Assembly (NCBI RefSeq): GCF_000518785.1
Contig: NZ_JAEG01000006.1
Coordinates: 186,001 to 250,000, forward strand
Direction: 5' to 3'
DNA: 64,000 nucleotides
DNA from: Paenirhizobium selenitireducens ATCC BAA-1503
GTDB taxonomy: Bacteria > Pseudomonadota > Alphaproteobacteria > Rhizobiales > Rhizobiaceae
The notes below the pieces were generated by a model. That model saw only the letters and a program-made list of their open reading frames with translations, searched no databases and was not told the DNA's origin. A program made the position numbers and the translations under genes. Every line of letters starts with the position of its first letter. Within the stretch, counting starts at the first letter, position 1. Below are positions 34,746-42,970 of this stretch, one piece after another.

Positions 34746-34997
34746 ATGCGCGTCACATCCAAGGGTCAGGTCACCATACCCCGCGACTTGCGCGAACTGG
34801 TCGGCATCGAGCCGAACAGCGAGGTCGTCTTCACCGTCGAAAACGGCAAGTTGACCTTGGCGCCGAAAGCCAACCGGCATTCCGATGCAGAGCGGACCCG
34901 TCTCGCCGCCTTGATGCAGGCCCTCGACGCACTGGAGGGAACCGGTGACCAGACAATCGACGCCGATGCGCTGATGACTATGACAAGGGATCGCTGA
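34746..34997 (+). CDS. AbrB/MazE-type antitoxin, pair 1
   Basis: An 83-residue antitoxin. The N-terminal swapped-hairpin DNA-binding domain of the AbrB/SpoVT/VapB type is clear: 'MRVTSKGQVTIPRDLRELVG' followed by IEPNSEVVFTVENGKLTLAP. The tail (about residues 45-83) is the part expected to wrap the toxin; it contains acidic and helical sequence. It begins 58 bases after ruvC and ends 3 bases before the PIN toxin gene. It probably represses its own promoter through the inverted repeat over the -10. Confidence 0.87.
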   Translation: MRVTSKGQVTIPRDLRELVGIEPNSEVVFTVENGKLTLAPKANRHSDAERTRLAALMQALDALEGTGDQTIDADALMTMTRDR

Positions 34998-35000
34998 TCC

Positions 35001-35414
35001 ATGGCGACATTGGTGGATACGAATGTCCTGGTCGATGTGGCGGTGCGCGACCCGGTCTGGCTGGGCTGGTCGCGCGCGGCGCTGACCCGGGCCGCGGCCG
35101 AACAGCCGCTGGTGATCAATCCGGTCATCTATGCCGAGTTTTCCGTGCGCTACGACGATATCGAGACGGTCGACCAACTGCTTCCGCAATCCGATTTCCA
35201 CCGCGAGGGTTTGCCCTGGGCGGCCGCCTTTGCCGCCGGCGTGGCCTTCCGTAGGTACCGTAATACGGGCGGAACACGCGAGCGTGTCCTGCCGGACTTC
35301 ATGATCGGTGCGCATGCCGCCATTCGCGGCTATTCGATCCTCACGCGCGATCCGAAAGGTTACCGCAGCTATTTTCCGATGGTTCCCCTCATCACCCCCG
35401 AAACCCATCCCTGA
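35001..35414 (+). CDS. PIN-domain (VapC-type) toxin, pair 1
   Basis: A 137-residue PIN-domain ribonuclease toxin. The four acidic positions are present: 'LVDTNVLVDVAV' (Asp), 'VIYAEFSVRYD' (Glu), 'LPDFMIGAHAA' (Asp) and 'ILTRDPKGYRSYFP' (Asp). VapC-like toxins cut tRNA or other RNA and stop translation. It is 3 bases after its antitoxin and 12 bases before ruvA, so the transcript most likely runs on into ruvA. Nothing in the frame suggests inactivation. Confidence 0.87.
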   Translation: MATLVDTNVLVDVAVRDPVWLGWSRAALTRAAAEQPLVINPVIYAEFSVRYDDIETVDQLLPQSDFHREGLPWAAAFAAGVAFRRYRNTGGTRERVLPDFMIGAHAAIRGYSILTRDPKGYRSYFPMVPLITPETHP

Positions 35415-35426
35415 CGGATCTCTCCC

Positions 35427-36044
35427 ATGATCGGCAAGCTCAAAGGCACCATCGACGAAATCGGCGACGACTATGCGCTGATCGACGTACATGGCGTCTG
35501 CTACGTCGCCTTCTGCTCCTCGCGCACGCTGTCGCGCCTCGGTTCGCCGGGCGAGGCCGCAGTGCTGTTCATCGAGACCTATGTCCGCGAGGACCAGTTG
35601 AAGCTGTTCGGTTTCATGACGGCGCTGGAGCGCGAATGGTTCAATCTCCTGCAGAGCGTCCAGGGTGTCGGCGCCAAGGTAGCACTTGCCCTGCTGTCGA
35701 CCCTCACCCCCTCCGAACTCGCCAATGCCATCGCCCTGCAGGACAAGACGGCGGTGTCGCGCGCGCCGGGTGTCGGCCCGAAGGTCGCGGTCCGCATCAT
35801 CACCGAACTGAAGAACAAGGCACCCGCCTTTGCCGGCGAGGCCGCCGCCAATATCGGCCTCAAGCAGGAGCTCGGCGAAGGCGTCGCCCCTGCCCCCGTT
35901 GCCGATGCCGTCTCGGCGCTTACCAATCTCGGCTATTCCCGCGAGCAGGCCGCCAATGCCATCTCCGCCGCCCTGAAGAACGGCGGCGAAGGCGCCGACA
36001 GCGCGAAGTTGATCCGGCTGGGGCTGAAGGAGCTGTCTCGGTAG
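35427..36044 (+). CDS. ruvA: Holliday junction branch migration protein RuvA
   Basis: A 205-residue junction-binding protein that loads the RuvB motor. Domain I is the OB-fold ([20 protein letters not shown]), domain II has paired helix-hairpin-helix motifs ('[20 protein letters not shown]' and '[20 protein letters not shown]'), and domain III at the C-terminus ('[20 protein letters not shown]') contacts RuvB. It lies 12 bases after a toxin gene and 62 bases before a second antitoxin gene. This placement between two toxin-antitoxin pairs is unusual. Confidence 0.96.
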   Translation: MIGKLKGTIDEIGDDYALIDVHGVCYVAFCSSRTLSRLGSPGEAAVLFIETYVREDQLKLFGFMTALEREWFNLLQSVQGVGAKVALALLSTLTPSELANAIALQDKTAVSRAPGVGPKVAVRIITELKNKAPAFAGEAAANIGLKQELGEGVAPAPVADAVSALTNLGYSREQAANAISAALKNGGEGADSAKLIRLGLKELSR

Positions 36045-36047
36045 GAA

Positions 36048-36076
36048 TTGGTACGCAGACGAAATGCTGATATGCT
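36048..36076 (+). promoter_or_regulatory. possible internal promoter of the second toxin-antitoxin pair
   Basis: TTGGTA, a 17-base spacer and TATGCT lie directly after the ruvA stop, four of six matches in each box. A strong GAGGAGG ribosome site follows before the ATG at 36107. Confidence 0.35.
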
Positions 36077-36106
36077 TCTCGTAAGAATTCCTTGAGGAGG
36101 TAAGAC

Positions 36107-36391
36107 ATGGGTGCCTTTACCGTTATGACCTCCAAGGGTCAGATTACGATCCCGAGTGAAGTGCGCGAAGCGTTGAAACTCGAACCCGGAACACGCTTCT
36201 ATGTGTCGGCGCGCAACGGTCAGGTCGTGGCAATCCCGAAGAACAGAAAGCTGTCGGAATTCGCCGGAATCCTAGGCAACCCGCCTGTCGGCGTCAGCCT
36301 CACGGTCGAGGAAATGGACGAAGCTATAGCGCAACACGTGTTCGAGGATGACCAACGCATCAGGCGCGAATGGTCGGAGGCTGAGCGGTGA
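36107..36391 (+). CDS. AbrB-type antitoxin, pair 2
   Basis: A 94-residue antitoxin with an N-terminal AbrB/SpoVT swapped-hairpin domain ('FTVMTSKGQITIPSEVREAL' and 'EPGTRFYVSARNGQVVAIPK'). The C-terminal half is acidic and helical (VEEMDEAIAQHVFEDDQRIR), the expected toxin-neutralising part. It differs clearly in sequence from the antitoxin of pair 1. Its stop overlaps the GTG of the toxin by four bases (GTGA), so the two are translationally coupled. It follows ruvA by 62 bases. Confidence 0.85.
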   Translation: MGAFTVMTSKGQITIPSEVREALKLEPGTRFYVSARNGQVVAIPKNRKLSEFAGILGNPPVGVSLTVEEMDEAIAQHVFEDDQRIRREWSEAER

Positions 36392-36783
36392 TCGGCATCG
36401 ACACCAATGTTCTGGTGCGGTTTCTCGTCGATGACGACCCCGCCCAGAACGCCTTGGCGCGCACGTTTCTTTCGGCGAGAACGGCCGAGGAACCGGCATA
36501 TATAAGTGCGATCGTCATCGCAGAAACCGTCTGGATCCTGCACAACAGGCTGCAATACCCGATGTCCACCGTAGCAGAGCTTTTTCAGAATCTCCTGGCG
36601 GCGGACGGCCTCGTCATCGAATATACGGAAGAGCTCGACGCCCTGCTGAGCACCGGCCAGCCCTTGGCCGATCTAGCGGACCACCTGATCGCATGGGCTG
36701 CGAAACGGGCAGGAGCTCCAACTACCCTGACCTTCGACAAACGCGCCGCCTCCCGCGTGCCCGGCATGGAATTACTCGTATGA
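36388..36783 (+). CDS. PIN-domain (VapC-type) toxin, pair 2
   Basis: A 131-residue PIN toxin. The acidic residues appear in '[16 protein letters not shown]', '[14 protein letters not shown]', '[15 protein letters not shown]' and '[18 protein letters not shown]'. The start is GTG at 36388. The stop TGA overlaps the ATG of ruvB by four bases (ATGA), so ruvB translation is probably coupled to toxin translation. The local base composition appears a little lower in GC than the neighbours, which hints at later arrival. Pair 1 and pair 2 toxins are not close copies of each other. Confidence 0.86.
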   Translation: MIGIDTNVLVRFLVDDDPAQNALARTFLSARTAEEPAYISAIVIAETVWILHNRLQYPMSTVAELFQNLLAADGLVIEYTEELDALLSTGQPLADLADHLIAWAAKRAGAPTTLTFDKRAASRVPGMELLV

Positions 36784-37820
36784 GCACCCCGAACCCCATC
36801 CTCTCCCCCGACAAGCGGGGCGAAGACCTTGATACGGCGCTGCGCCCGCAGTCGCTCGACGAATTCACCGGCCAGGCGGAAGCGCGCGCCAACCTGAAGA
36901 TCTTCATCGAGGCGGCCAAGAACCGGGGCGAGGCGCTCGACCACGTCCTGTTCGTCGGCCCGCCGGGGCTCGGCAAGACGACGCTCGCCCAGATCATGGC
37001 CAAGGAACTCGGCGTCAACTTCCGCTCGACCTCCGGCCCGGTCATAGCCAAGGCCGGCGACCTTGCCGCGCTTCTGACCAATCTCGAAGAGCGCGACGTG
37101 CTCTTCATCGATGAAATCCACCGGCTCAACCCGGCGGTCGAGGAAATCCTCTACCCAGCGATGGAGGACTACCAGCTCGACCTGATCATCGGCGAAGGCC
37201 CGGCCGCCCGCTCGGTGAAGATCGACCTTTCCAAGTTCACCCTCGTTGCCGCCACCACCCGCCTGGGGCTGTTGACCACGCCACTGCGTGACCGTTTCGG
37301 CATTCCGGTGCGCCTCTCCTTCTACACGGTCGAGGAACTGGAACTGATCGTGCGGCGCGGCGCCCGGCTGATGGGGCTCGGCATGACCGACGAAGGCGCC
37401 CGCGAGATCGCACGCCGCGCCCGCGGCACGCCGCGCATCGCCGGCCGGCTGCTGCGCCGCGTGCGCGACTTCGCCGAAGTGGCCCGCGCCGAGGCCGTTA
37501 CCCGCGAGATCGCCGACGAGGCGCTGACCCGGCTCCTGGTCGACAATATGGGCCTCGACCAGCTCGACAAGCGCTATCTCAACATGATCGCCGTCAACTT
37601 CGGAGGCGGCCCGGTTGGCATCGAGACGATCGCCGCCGGCCTCTCCGAACCCCGCGACGCGATCGAGGACATCATTGAGCCCTACATGATCCAGCAGGGC
37701 TTCATCCAGCGCACGCCGCGCGGCCGCGTGCTGACCACCACGGCGTGGAAGCATCTCGGGCTGCAGCCGCCGAAGGATCTGGAGGCCGCCCAGTTCCGCC
37801 TGACGCTGGAAGACGACTGA
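36780..37820 (+). CDS. ruvB: Holliday junction branch migration ATPase RuvB
   Basis: A 346-residue AAA+ helicase motor that drives branch migration with RuvA. The Walker A motif GPPGLGKT is at residues 60-67, Walker B is '[11 protein letters not shown]', sensor 1 is '[20 protein letters not shown]', and the arginine-rich sensor 2 region is '[19 protein letters not shown]'. A C-terminal winged helix ends at '[13 protein letters not shown]'. The ATG at 36780 gives the normal N-terminus and overlaps the toxin stop. It is the last gene of the modified ruv locus. Confidence 0.96.
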   Translation: MSTPNPILSPDKRGEDLDTALRPQSLDEFTGQAEARANLKIFIEAAKNRGEALDHVLFVGPPGLGKTTLAQIMAKELGVNFRSTSGPVIAKAGDLAALLTNLEERDVLFIDEIHRLNPAVEEILYPAMEDYQLDLIIGEGPAARSVKIDLSKFTLVAATTRLGLLTTPLRDRFGIPVRLSFYTVEELELIVRRGARLMGLGMTDEGAREIARRARGTPRIAGRLLRRVRDFAEVARAEAVTREIADEALTRLLVDNMGLDQLDKRYLNMIAVNFGGGPVGIETIAAGLSEPRDAIEDIIEPYMIQQGFIQRTPRGRVLTTTAWKHLGLQPPKDLEAAQFRLTLEDD

Positions 37821-37878
37821 GCGGGGAAGTATCCGCGCGCGACGACCGCTGGATCGCCGACGAAGGGGACGCAATGGC

Positions 37879-38445
37879 ATGACCGAGGTCTACGATCCCA
37901 CCCGCGTATTCCGCAAGCTCGCCCGAGCCAATGCGCTCGCCAATCTGCGCCTGTACAAGGCGGTGGCGCTTCTGCAGCCCGGCGAGTTCGAGGCCACCCG
38001 CACGAGCTTCTTCCCGTCGATCCGGGCGACGCTCAACCATATCCTGATCATCGACTGGTTCTACGTCGATGCCCTCGAGGGCGGCACGCTCGGCCCGAAG
38101 GCGTGGGAAAACGAGGAGCCCTTTGCCAACCCGGCAGAACTGCGCGCCGCACAGGCCGAGGTCGACCGCCGGCTGCTGAACCTCTGCGACCGCCTGACGC
38201 CCCTCGACCTGGCCCGCCCCGCCGCGGTCCATCGCGGCAGCCGTATCCAGACCGACCGTCTCGACGACATTCTCAGCCACGTGTTCCAGCACCAGACCCA
38301 TCATCGCGGTCAGGTCCATGCCATGCTCGCCGGCACCAGCCTGAAGCCGCCGCAACTGGACGAATTCATTGTCGGCGACGACGCGCAGGCGCGCGCTGTG
38401 GAGATGGCCGAGCTCGGATGGAGCGAAACGGAGCTTATGGGCTGA
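37879..38445 (+). CDS. DinB family protein
   Basis: A 188-residue four-helix-bundle protein of the DinB/DfrA superfamily. These proteins carry a metal bound by three histidines; here 'ATLNHILIIDWFYVD' supplies the first, and 'VFQHQTHHRGQVHAML' the other two. Some relatives act as thiol-dependent (bacillithiol, mycothiol or glutathione) S-transferases, but the role of the rhizobial branch is unknown. It starts 58 bases after ruvB and may be read with it; it converges with the sulfolipid operon, whose last stop is only 9 bases away. Confidence 0.85.
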   Translation: MTEVYDPTRVFRKLARANALANLRLYKAVALLQPGEFEATRTSFFPSIRATLNHILIIDWFYVDALEGGTLGPKAWENEEPFANPAELRAAQAEVDRRLLNLCDRLTPLDLARPAAVHRGSRIQTDRLDDILSHVFQHQTHHRGQVHAMLAGTSLKPPQLDEFIVGDDAQARAVEMAELGWSETELMG

Positions 38446-38454
38446 ATTTCAGGC

Positions 38455-39339
38455 TCAGACGCTGTCGGCCAGACAGTGGACCGTGCTTTCCAGCAGCGAC
38501 AGGCCGCCCGGCTTCCAGCCAAGCGCCCGGATCTTGTCCGTGACCATCTCCGCCACCACAGTCTTGTCTGCGGGCTCAGGCAACGGATGCAGCGACCGGG
38601 TCGCCAACTTCAACGCGGTGAGGATTTCGTGGCTGTCGGTGACGATGTCGGAAACGTTGAACGCCTCTCCACCCACCTTTGCCGTGTCGCTCTCCAGCAT
38701 AAGCCGCACCGCCTGGCCGACGTCACGACCATGCACTTCCGAGCCGGCGCGCACCGGCACCGCCCTGCCCGCCTGATAGTCGGCGAACAGTCCGTCCCAC
38801 TTGTTCGGCCTGAGATGCCCATAGACGCCGGTCAGCCTGAGGCTTGATCCGGCAAAACCCGGGCCGGACATATCCGCCAGCACCTGCTCCGCCAGCAGTT
38901 TGACTTCGCCGTAGAGGCTCGTCGGATGCAGCTCGGCCGTCTCGACCAGCGGCTCCCCCGGCGCAATGCCGTCATAGACCGCCCGGCTTGACAGGAAGAC
39001 AACACGCCGGACGCCAGCGCGTCTGGCCGCTTCGAACAGGCGAACCGTGCCATCGAGATTGAGCCGGCGGAACCGCACCGGATCGTCGCCCTCCCCGCCC
39101 CGGTATTTCCCCGCCACGTGATCGAAGGCGGCATGGACGAAGACATAGGTCTCGTCGAAGGCCTCGATCTGATCGAGATCAGGATCGAGCGACATCGACC
39201 GGAACTTGACGGGCCGGGAGAAGTATCCCGCCAGAGGCGCAGCGCGTCCGCCGACGGTCACGTCGTAGCCGACCGAAAGCAGTGCCTCGACGACATATCG
39301 GCCGACCAGCCCCGTCCCGCCGGAAACCAGGACCTTCAT
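38455..39339 (-). CDS. sqdC: NAD-dependent epimerase/dehydratase family protein, SqdC-like
   Basis: A 294-residue extended short-chain dehydrogenase-type protein. 'MKVLVSGGTGLVGRYVVEAL' is the Rossmann glycine motif, 'VFLSSRAVYDGIAPGE' the catalytic serine region and 'TSLYGEVKLLAEQVL' the YxxxK pair. It is the third gene of a tight operon with sqdB and a GT8 gene, overlapping the latter by ATGA. In Sinorhizobium and Rhodobacter an SqdC of reductase type belongs to the sulfolipid cluster though its step is not settled. The gene name rests on this context. Confidence 0.78.
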   Translation of the reverse strand: MKVLVSGGTGLVGRYVVEALLSVGYDVTVGGRAAPLAGYFSRPVKFRSMSLDPDLDQIEAFDETYVFVHAAFDHVAGKYRGGEGDDPVRFRRLNLDGTVRLFEAARRAGVRRVVFLSSRAVYDGIAPGEPLVETAELHPTSLYGEVKLLAEQVLADMSGPGFAGSSLRLTGVYGHLRPNKWDGLFADYQAGRAVPVRAGSEVHGRDVGQAVRLMLESDTAKVGGEAFNVSDIVTDSHEILTALKLATRSLHPLPEPADKTVVAEMVTDKIRALGWKPGGLSLLESTVHCLADSV

Positions 39340-40205
39340 GCCGCCGCCGGTACCGGATTGGCAAGCGCCCCGACATCAGGAATGGCCTCGCCGGCATAAT
39401 AGGCTTGCCACAGGTCGATCAGCGGCTTGAGAACCGCCGCCTTCGGATGGTCGGCTTCCCACGGCTTTTCATATTGGTAGTGCAGCACGCCGATCTCTTT
39501 CCAGTCCCACAGTTCGGGCAGGTTGAACCAGACATATTGCAGCATGTTCATGAACACCGGCAGGCCGTGCCAGTCGGGAAAGAAGGTTTCGAGAAACGTC
39601 TGGTCGGTGCGCCGCCAGAACACATCCGGCTCGTCCAGCTGCTTGAGCATGGCACCGAAGGTGGCGAGCGACGGCTTGGCGACGAACACGCCTGAATTCA
39701 GCCGGTGGAAATCGGCAAGGCTCTCATAGACGTTCGGCGCGGCAGAAAATTCCGGGTAGTCGAACAGCTTGTCGATGTTCTTCAGCACGATCGCGTCCGC
39801 ATCGATGAAGACGCAGGTGGCGTAGTCGATCAGCTGCCAGAGCCTGAGCTTGCAGAAATTGTCGAGCGGCGAGTGGAAAGCCGGCTTGCGCCCCTTGGTG
39901 AAGGGCGCATTCGCATGCAGATTGCCGCGCGCATGGCGCAGGTTGAACGCATGCGAGAGCGGCAGGTGGTCGACCTCCACCAGCCGGCAGCCGAGCGTTT
40001 CCAGCGGCCGGAGGGCACTGGCCTCCACTCCGCCGGTAAAGAGCACGACGATGTCGGCCGGGCTTCCCGTCAGCCGGATCGACCTTGCCAGCGCGACCGC
40101 CCCCATCGCGTAGTCGGCATTGGTCACCAGGGTGACGAAGGCATTGCGCGACCCGGCCGTCGTCTCCGGCCGAATGCCGCGCAGCATTTCCGTACCCATC
40201 ATCAT
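39336..40205 (-). CDS. sqdD: GT8 glycosyltransferase, probable sulfoquinovosyltransferase SqdD
   Basis: A 289-residue glycogenin-like family 8 glycosyltransferase. The metal-binding DxD is 'CVFIDADAIVLKNIDKLFDY', preceded by 'FVTLVTNADYAMGAVALARS' and followed by 'LNSGVFVAKPS' and 'TDQTFLETFFPDW'. In Rhodobacter SqdD is thought to move sulfoquinovose from UDP-sulfoquinovose to diacylglycerol. Here it lies between sqdB and the sqdC-like gene, with four-base overlaps on both sides, so all three proteins are made from one message. The acceptor is inferred from this context. Confidence 0.82.
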   Translation of the reverse strand: MMMGTEMLRGIRPETTAGSRNAFVTLVTNADYAMGAVALARSIRLTGSPADIVVLFTGGVEASALRPLETLGCRLVEVDHLPLSHAFNLRHARGNLHANAPFTKGRKPAFHSPLDNFCKLRLWQLIDYATCVFIDADAIVLKNIDKLFDYPEFSAAPNVYESLADFHRLNSGVFVAKPSLATFGAMLKQLDEPDVFWRRTDQTFLETFFPDWHGLPVFMNMLQYVWFNLPELWDWKEIGVLHYQYEKPWEADHPKAAVLKPLIDLWQAYYAGEAIPDVGALANPVPAAA

Positions 40206-41422
40206 GACACGGATTTCAGCTTCTTGCCTTCCGGGTCGCGGTTGATCGTCTTGGCGATGTCCTTGGTCCAGGCCGAGACGGCCGGCACGCGCGAACGATC
40301 GACGCGATAGGCGAACTTCCGGGCCACATCGACGATCTCGTCGAGCAGGCCGCCCTTCAGAGTCGTCGGCTCGAGCCCGAGGCCGAGGAACTTCTCGTTC
40401 TTGACGATCAGGTCGTTTTCCGGGGCTTCCTTGCGCGGATTGGGCAGCCAGGCGATCTCGGCGCCGGTCATCTTCGAGATCATCTCGGCGAGGTCGCGCA
40501 CCCGATGCGTTTCCGTCATCTGGTTGAAGATCTCGACGCGCGAGCCCCGTGCCGGCGGGTTCTTCAGCGCGATTTCGATACAGCGCACCGAGTCCTGGAT
40601 ATGGATGAAGGCGCGGGTCTGTCCGCCCGTGCCATGCACGGTCAGCGGGTAACCGATCGCCGCCTGGATCAGGAAGCGGTTGAGCACGGTGCCGTAGTCA
40701 CCGTCATAGTCGAAGCGGTTGACGAGCTGCGCGTGGCGGCGGGTCTGTTCGGTGTGGGTCCCCCAGACGATGCCCTGGTGCAGGTCGGTGATCCGAAGGC
40801 CGTCATTCTTGGCATAGAACTGGAACAGCAGCTGATCGAGGCACTTCGTCATGTGGTAGATCGAGCCGGGATTGCTCGGGTAGAGGATCTCCTGCGAAAC
40901 CGTCTCCCCTTGCGTCGTCTCGATGCCGACCGGCAGATAGCCTTCCGGGATCGCCGCACCGACGGTCGAATAGCCGTAGACGCCCATGGTGCCGAGATGG
41001 ACGAGGTGCGAATCGAGGTTGAGCTCGGTCAGCGCGTTCAACAGATTGTGCGTGGCGCTCACATTATTGTTGACCGTGTAGTTCTTGTGGCGGTCGCTCT
41101 TCATCGAATAGGGCGCGGCGCGCTGCTCGGCGAAATGGATGATCGCATCCGGGCGGTTCTCCGCCAGCCAGTTCTTCAGCAGCTCATAGTCCTTGGCGAG
41201 ATCGATCAGGTGGAAATGGATCCGCCGCCCTGTCTCTGCATGCCATATGCGGGTGCGCTCCTGGATCGAGTCCATCGGCGTCAGCGACTGCACGCCGAGC
41301 TCGGTATCGATCCAGCGGCGCGACAGGTTGTCGAGGATATGGACGTCGTGGCCGGCATCGGAGAGGTGCAGGGAAGTCGGCCATCCAACGAACCCGTCTC
41401 CGCCCATGACTGCAATTTTCAT
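40202..41422 (-). CDS. sqdB: UDP-sulfoquinovose synthase
   Basis: A 406-residue enzyme of the SDR-extended fold that joins sulfite to UDP-glucose to make UDP-sulfoquinovose, the head-group donor of sulfoquinovosyl diacylglycerol. The start 'MKIAVMGGDGFVGWPTSLHL' and 'DNLSRRWIDTELGVQSLTPM' are specific to SQD1/SqdB, as are 'HFAEQRAAPYSMKSD' and 'GIVWGTHTEQTRRH'; the YxxxK motif is YHMTK. The ATG at 41422 agrees with the family start. It is the first gene of sqdBDC. Sulfolipid can replace phospholipid when phosphate is short, so phosphate control is possible, though I see no clear Pho box. Confidence 0.93.
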   Translation of the reverse strand: MKIAVMGGDGFVGWPTSLHLSDAGHDVHILDNLSRRWIDTELGVQSLTPMDSIQERTRIWHAETGRRIHFHLIDLAKDYELLKNWLAENRPDAIIHFAEQRAAPYSMKSDRHKNYTVNNNVSATHNLLNALTELNLDSHLVHLGTMGVYGYSTVGAAIPEGYLPVGIETTQGETVSQEILYPSNPGSIYHMTKCLDQLLFQFYAKNDGLRITDLHQGIVWGTHTEQTRRHAQLVNRFDYDGDYGTVLNRFLIQAAIGYPLTVHGTGGQTRAFIHIQDSVRCIEIALKNPPARGSRVEIFNQMTETHRVRDLAEMISKMTGAEIAWLPNPRKEAPENDLIVKNEKFLGLGLEPTTLKGGLLDEIVDVARKFAYRVDRSRVPAVSAWTKDIAKTINRDPEGKKLKSVS

Positions 41423-41546
41423 ATGATAGTCTCCTGTGCCGGTGAGCCCCAAAATCTGATAATGCCAATTTGTGACAGAACTACAATGGGAGCCGAAAGG
41501 CTATGCACCAATGCGTGTCCGGTTCCCGGGAAAATAAGGTAAGAGC

Positions 41547-41987
41547 ATGAATCAAAAGACGATTTCTCTCTGTGGAGAATTGACGGACGATGATCACCGT
41601 CTGATCCAGCGCGTCTATTATGAAGACACCGATTTCTCCGGCCTCGTCTATCACGCCCGTTATCTGCATTTCCTCGAGCGCGGCAGGACCGACTACCTGC
41701 GCTGTCTCGGCGTCGAACAGAGCGCCTTGATCGGCATGGACGAGGAAGGCCTCGTTTTCGTCGTCCACCGGATGGAAATCGACTTCAAGGCGCCGGCTCG
41801 CATGGACGATGTGCTGGAGATCCGGACGGTCACCACCAAGGCCGGCGGCGCCAAGATGGTGCTGGAACAGGAAATCCGACGCGATGGCGACCTGCTGATC
41901 GCCGCCAAGGTTGTCATCGCCGTGGTCAATCGCATCGGCCGGCCGCGGCGCCTGCCCGAAGGGCTTGCCGCCCGCTTCCTCGGCTGA
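41547..41987 (+). CDS. ybgC: tol-pal system-associated acyl-CoA thioesterase YbgC
   Basis: A 146-residue hot-dog-fold thioesterase. 'QRVYYEDTDFSGLVYHARYL' holds the catalytic aspartate and histidine of the 4HBT family, and 'FLERGRTDYLRCLGVEQ' is the YbgC signature. It hydrolyses acyl-CoA or acyl-ACP thioesters and is linked to phospholipid metabolism at the division site. It precedes tolQ by 238 bases, as in most proteobacteria; a hairpin in that gap may separate the transcripts. Confidence 0.93.
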   Translation: MNQKTISLCGELTDDDHRLIQRVYYEDTDFSGLVYHARYLHFLERGRTDYLRCLGVEQSALIGMDEEGLVFVVHRMEIDFKAPARMDDVLEIRTVTTKAGGAKMVLEQEIRRDGDLLIAAKVVIAVVNRIGRPRRLPEGLAARFLG

Positions 41988-42179
41988 TCGGTCGTCACTC
42001 GCACCCGCGCGCTAACGGTCCCTTAACGATAATGATGTCTTACTGCCGCCAGGGAAATTTGTGCGACGCACGCCTTCCTTTGACCAAATTTGAAGGCAAG
42101 AAGGCAATCTGGGAGCTTGAAGCGGAATAAGGGCGTTCGGCAATGGCAACCGCACAATTCCGCAACAGAGCTTTTTCAC

Positions 42180-42200
42180 CGCCCGGTCATGTGCCGGGCG
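42180..42200 (+). terminator. hairpin between ybgC and tolQ (terminator or attenuator)
   Basis: CGCCCGG, a 7-base loop and CCGGGCG are followed by TTTGGATTT, 25 bases before the tolQ start. It may end ybgC transcripts or limit read-through into tolQ. Confidence 0.45.
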
Positions 42201-42225
42201 TTTGGATTTCGGGGATTTAAAAGCG

Positions 42226-42945
42226 ATGGAAGAAGTAGGTTTGGCAGCGGCGACGCATGACGTGAGCCTTTGGGCGCTGTTCATGCAGGCTGGTTTCGTC
42301 GTCAAGTTGGTCATGCTCGGACTGCTCGCCGCCTCGGTCTGGACCTGGGCGATCGTCATCGACAAGTTCATGAGCTATTCGCGCGCGCGCCGCCAGTTCG
42401 ACCAGTTCGAACAGGTGTTCTGGTCCGGCCAGTCGCTCGAGGAACTCTACCGGACGCTCGCCGAACGCAGCAATACCGGGCTTGCCGCCATGTTCGTCGC
42501 CGCCATGCGCGAATGGAAGAAGAGCTTCGAGCGTGGCGCCCGCTCGCCGATCGGCCTGCAGATGCGTATCGACCGCGCCATGGACGTGACGCTCGCCCGC
42601 GAATCGGAAACCCTCGAGGCCCGCCTTTCTTCGCTCGCCACCATCGGCTCGGCGGCACCCTTCGTCGGTCTGTTCGGCACGGTCGTCGGCATCATGACCT
42701 CGTTCCAGGCAATCGCCGGCTCCAAGTCGACCAACCTTGCGGTCGTCGCCCCCGGTATCGCGGAAGCGCTGCTCGCCACCGCGATCGGCCTTGTCGCCGC
42801 TATCCCGGCAGTCATCGCCTACAACAAATTCTCCGGCGAGGCAGGCAAGCTGACCGCCCGCATGGAGGGCTTTGCCGACGAATTCTCCGCCATTCTTTCG
42901 CGCCAGATCGATGAGAAGCTGCAGCCTCGTCAGGCCGCGCAGTAA
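42226..42945 (+). CDS. tolQ: Tol-Pal system protein TolQ
   Basis: A 239-residue inner-membrane protein of the TolQ/ExbB/MotA family, a proton-driven motor subunit of Tol-Pal. The first span is 'FVVKLVMLGLLAASVWTWAI'; the second and third lie around 'LATIGSAAPFVGLFGTVVGI' and 'GIAEALLATAIGLVAAIPAV', which line the proton path with TolR. The cytoplasmic loop contains 'SNTGLAAMFVAAMREWKKSF'. The ATG at 42226 is preferred over one 24 bases upstream because it has the usual start. It leads tolQRAB-pal-cpoB. Confidence 0.94.
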   Translation: MEEVGLAAATHDVSLWALFMQAGFVVKLVMLGLLAASVWTWAIVIDKFMSYSRARRQFDQFEQVFWSGQSLEELYRTLAERSNTGLAAMFVAAMREWKKSFERGARSPIGLQMRIDRAMDVTLARESETLEARLSSLATIGSAAPFVGLFGTVVGIMTSFQAIAGSKSTNLAVVAPGIAEALLATAIGLVAAIPAVIAYNKFSGEAGKLTARMEGFADEFSAILSRQIDEKLQPRQAAQ

Positions 42946-42970
42946 ACGTCCGGCTTAGGAGACGCATAGC

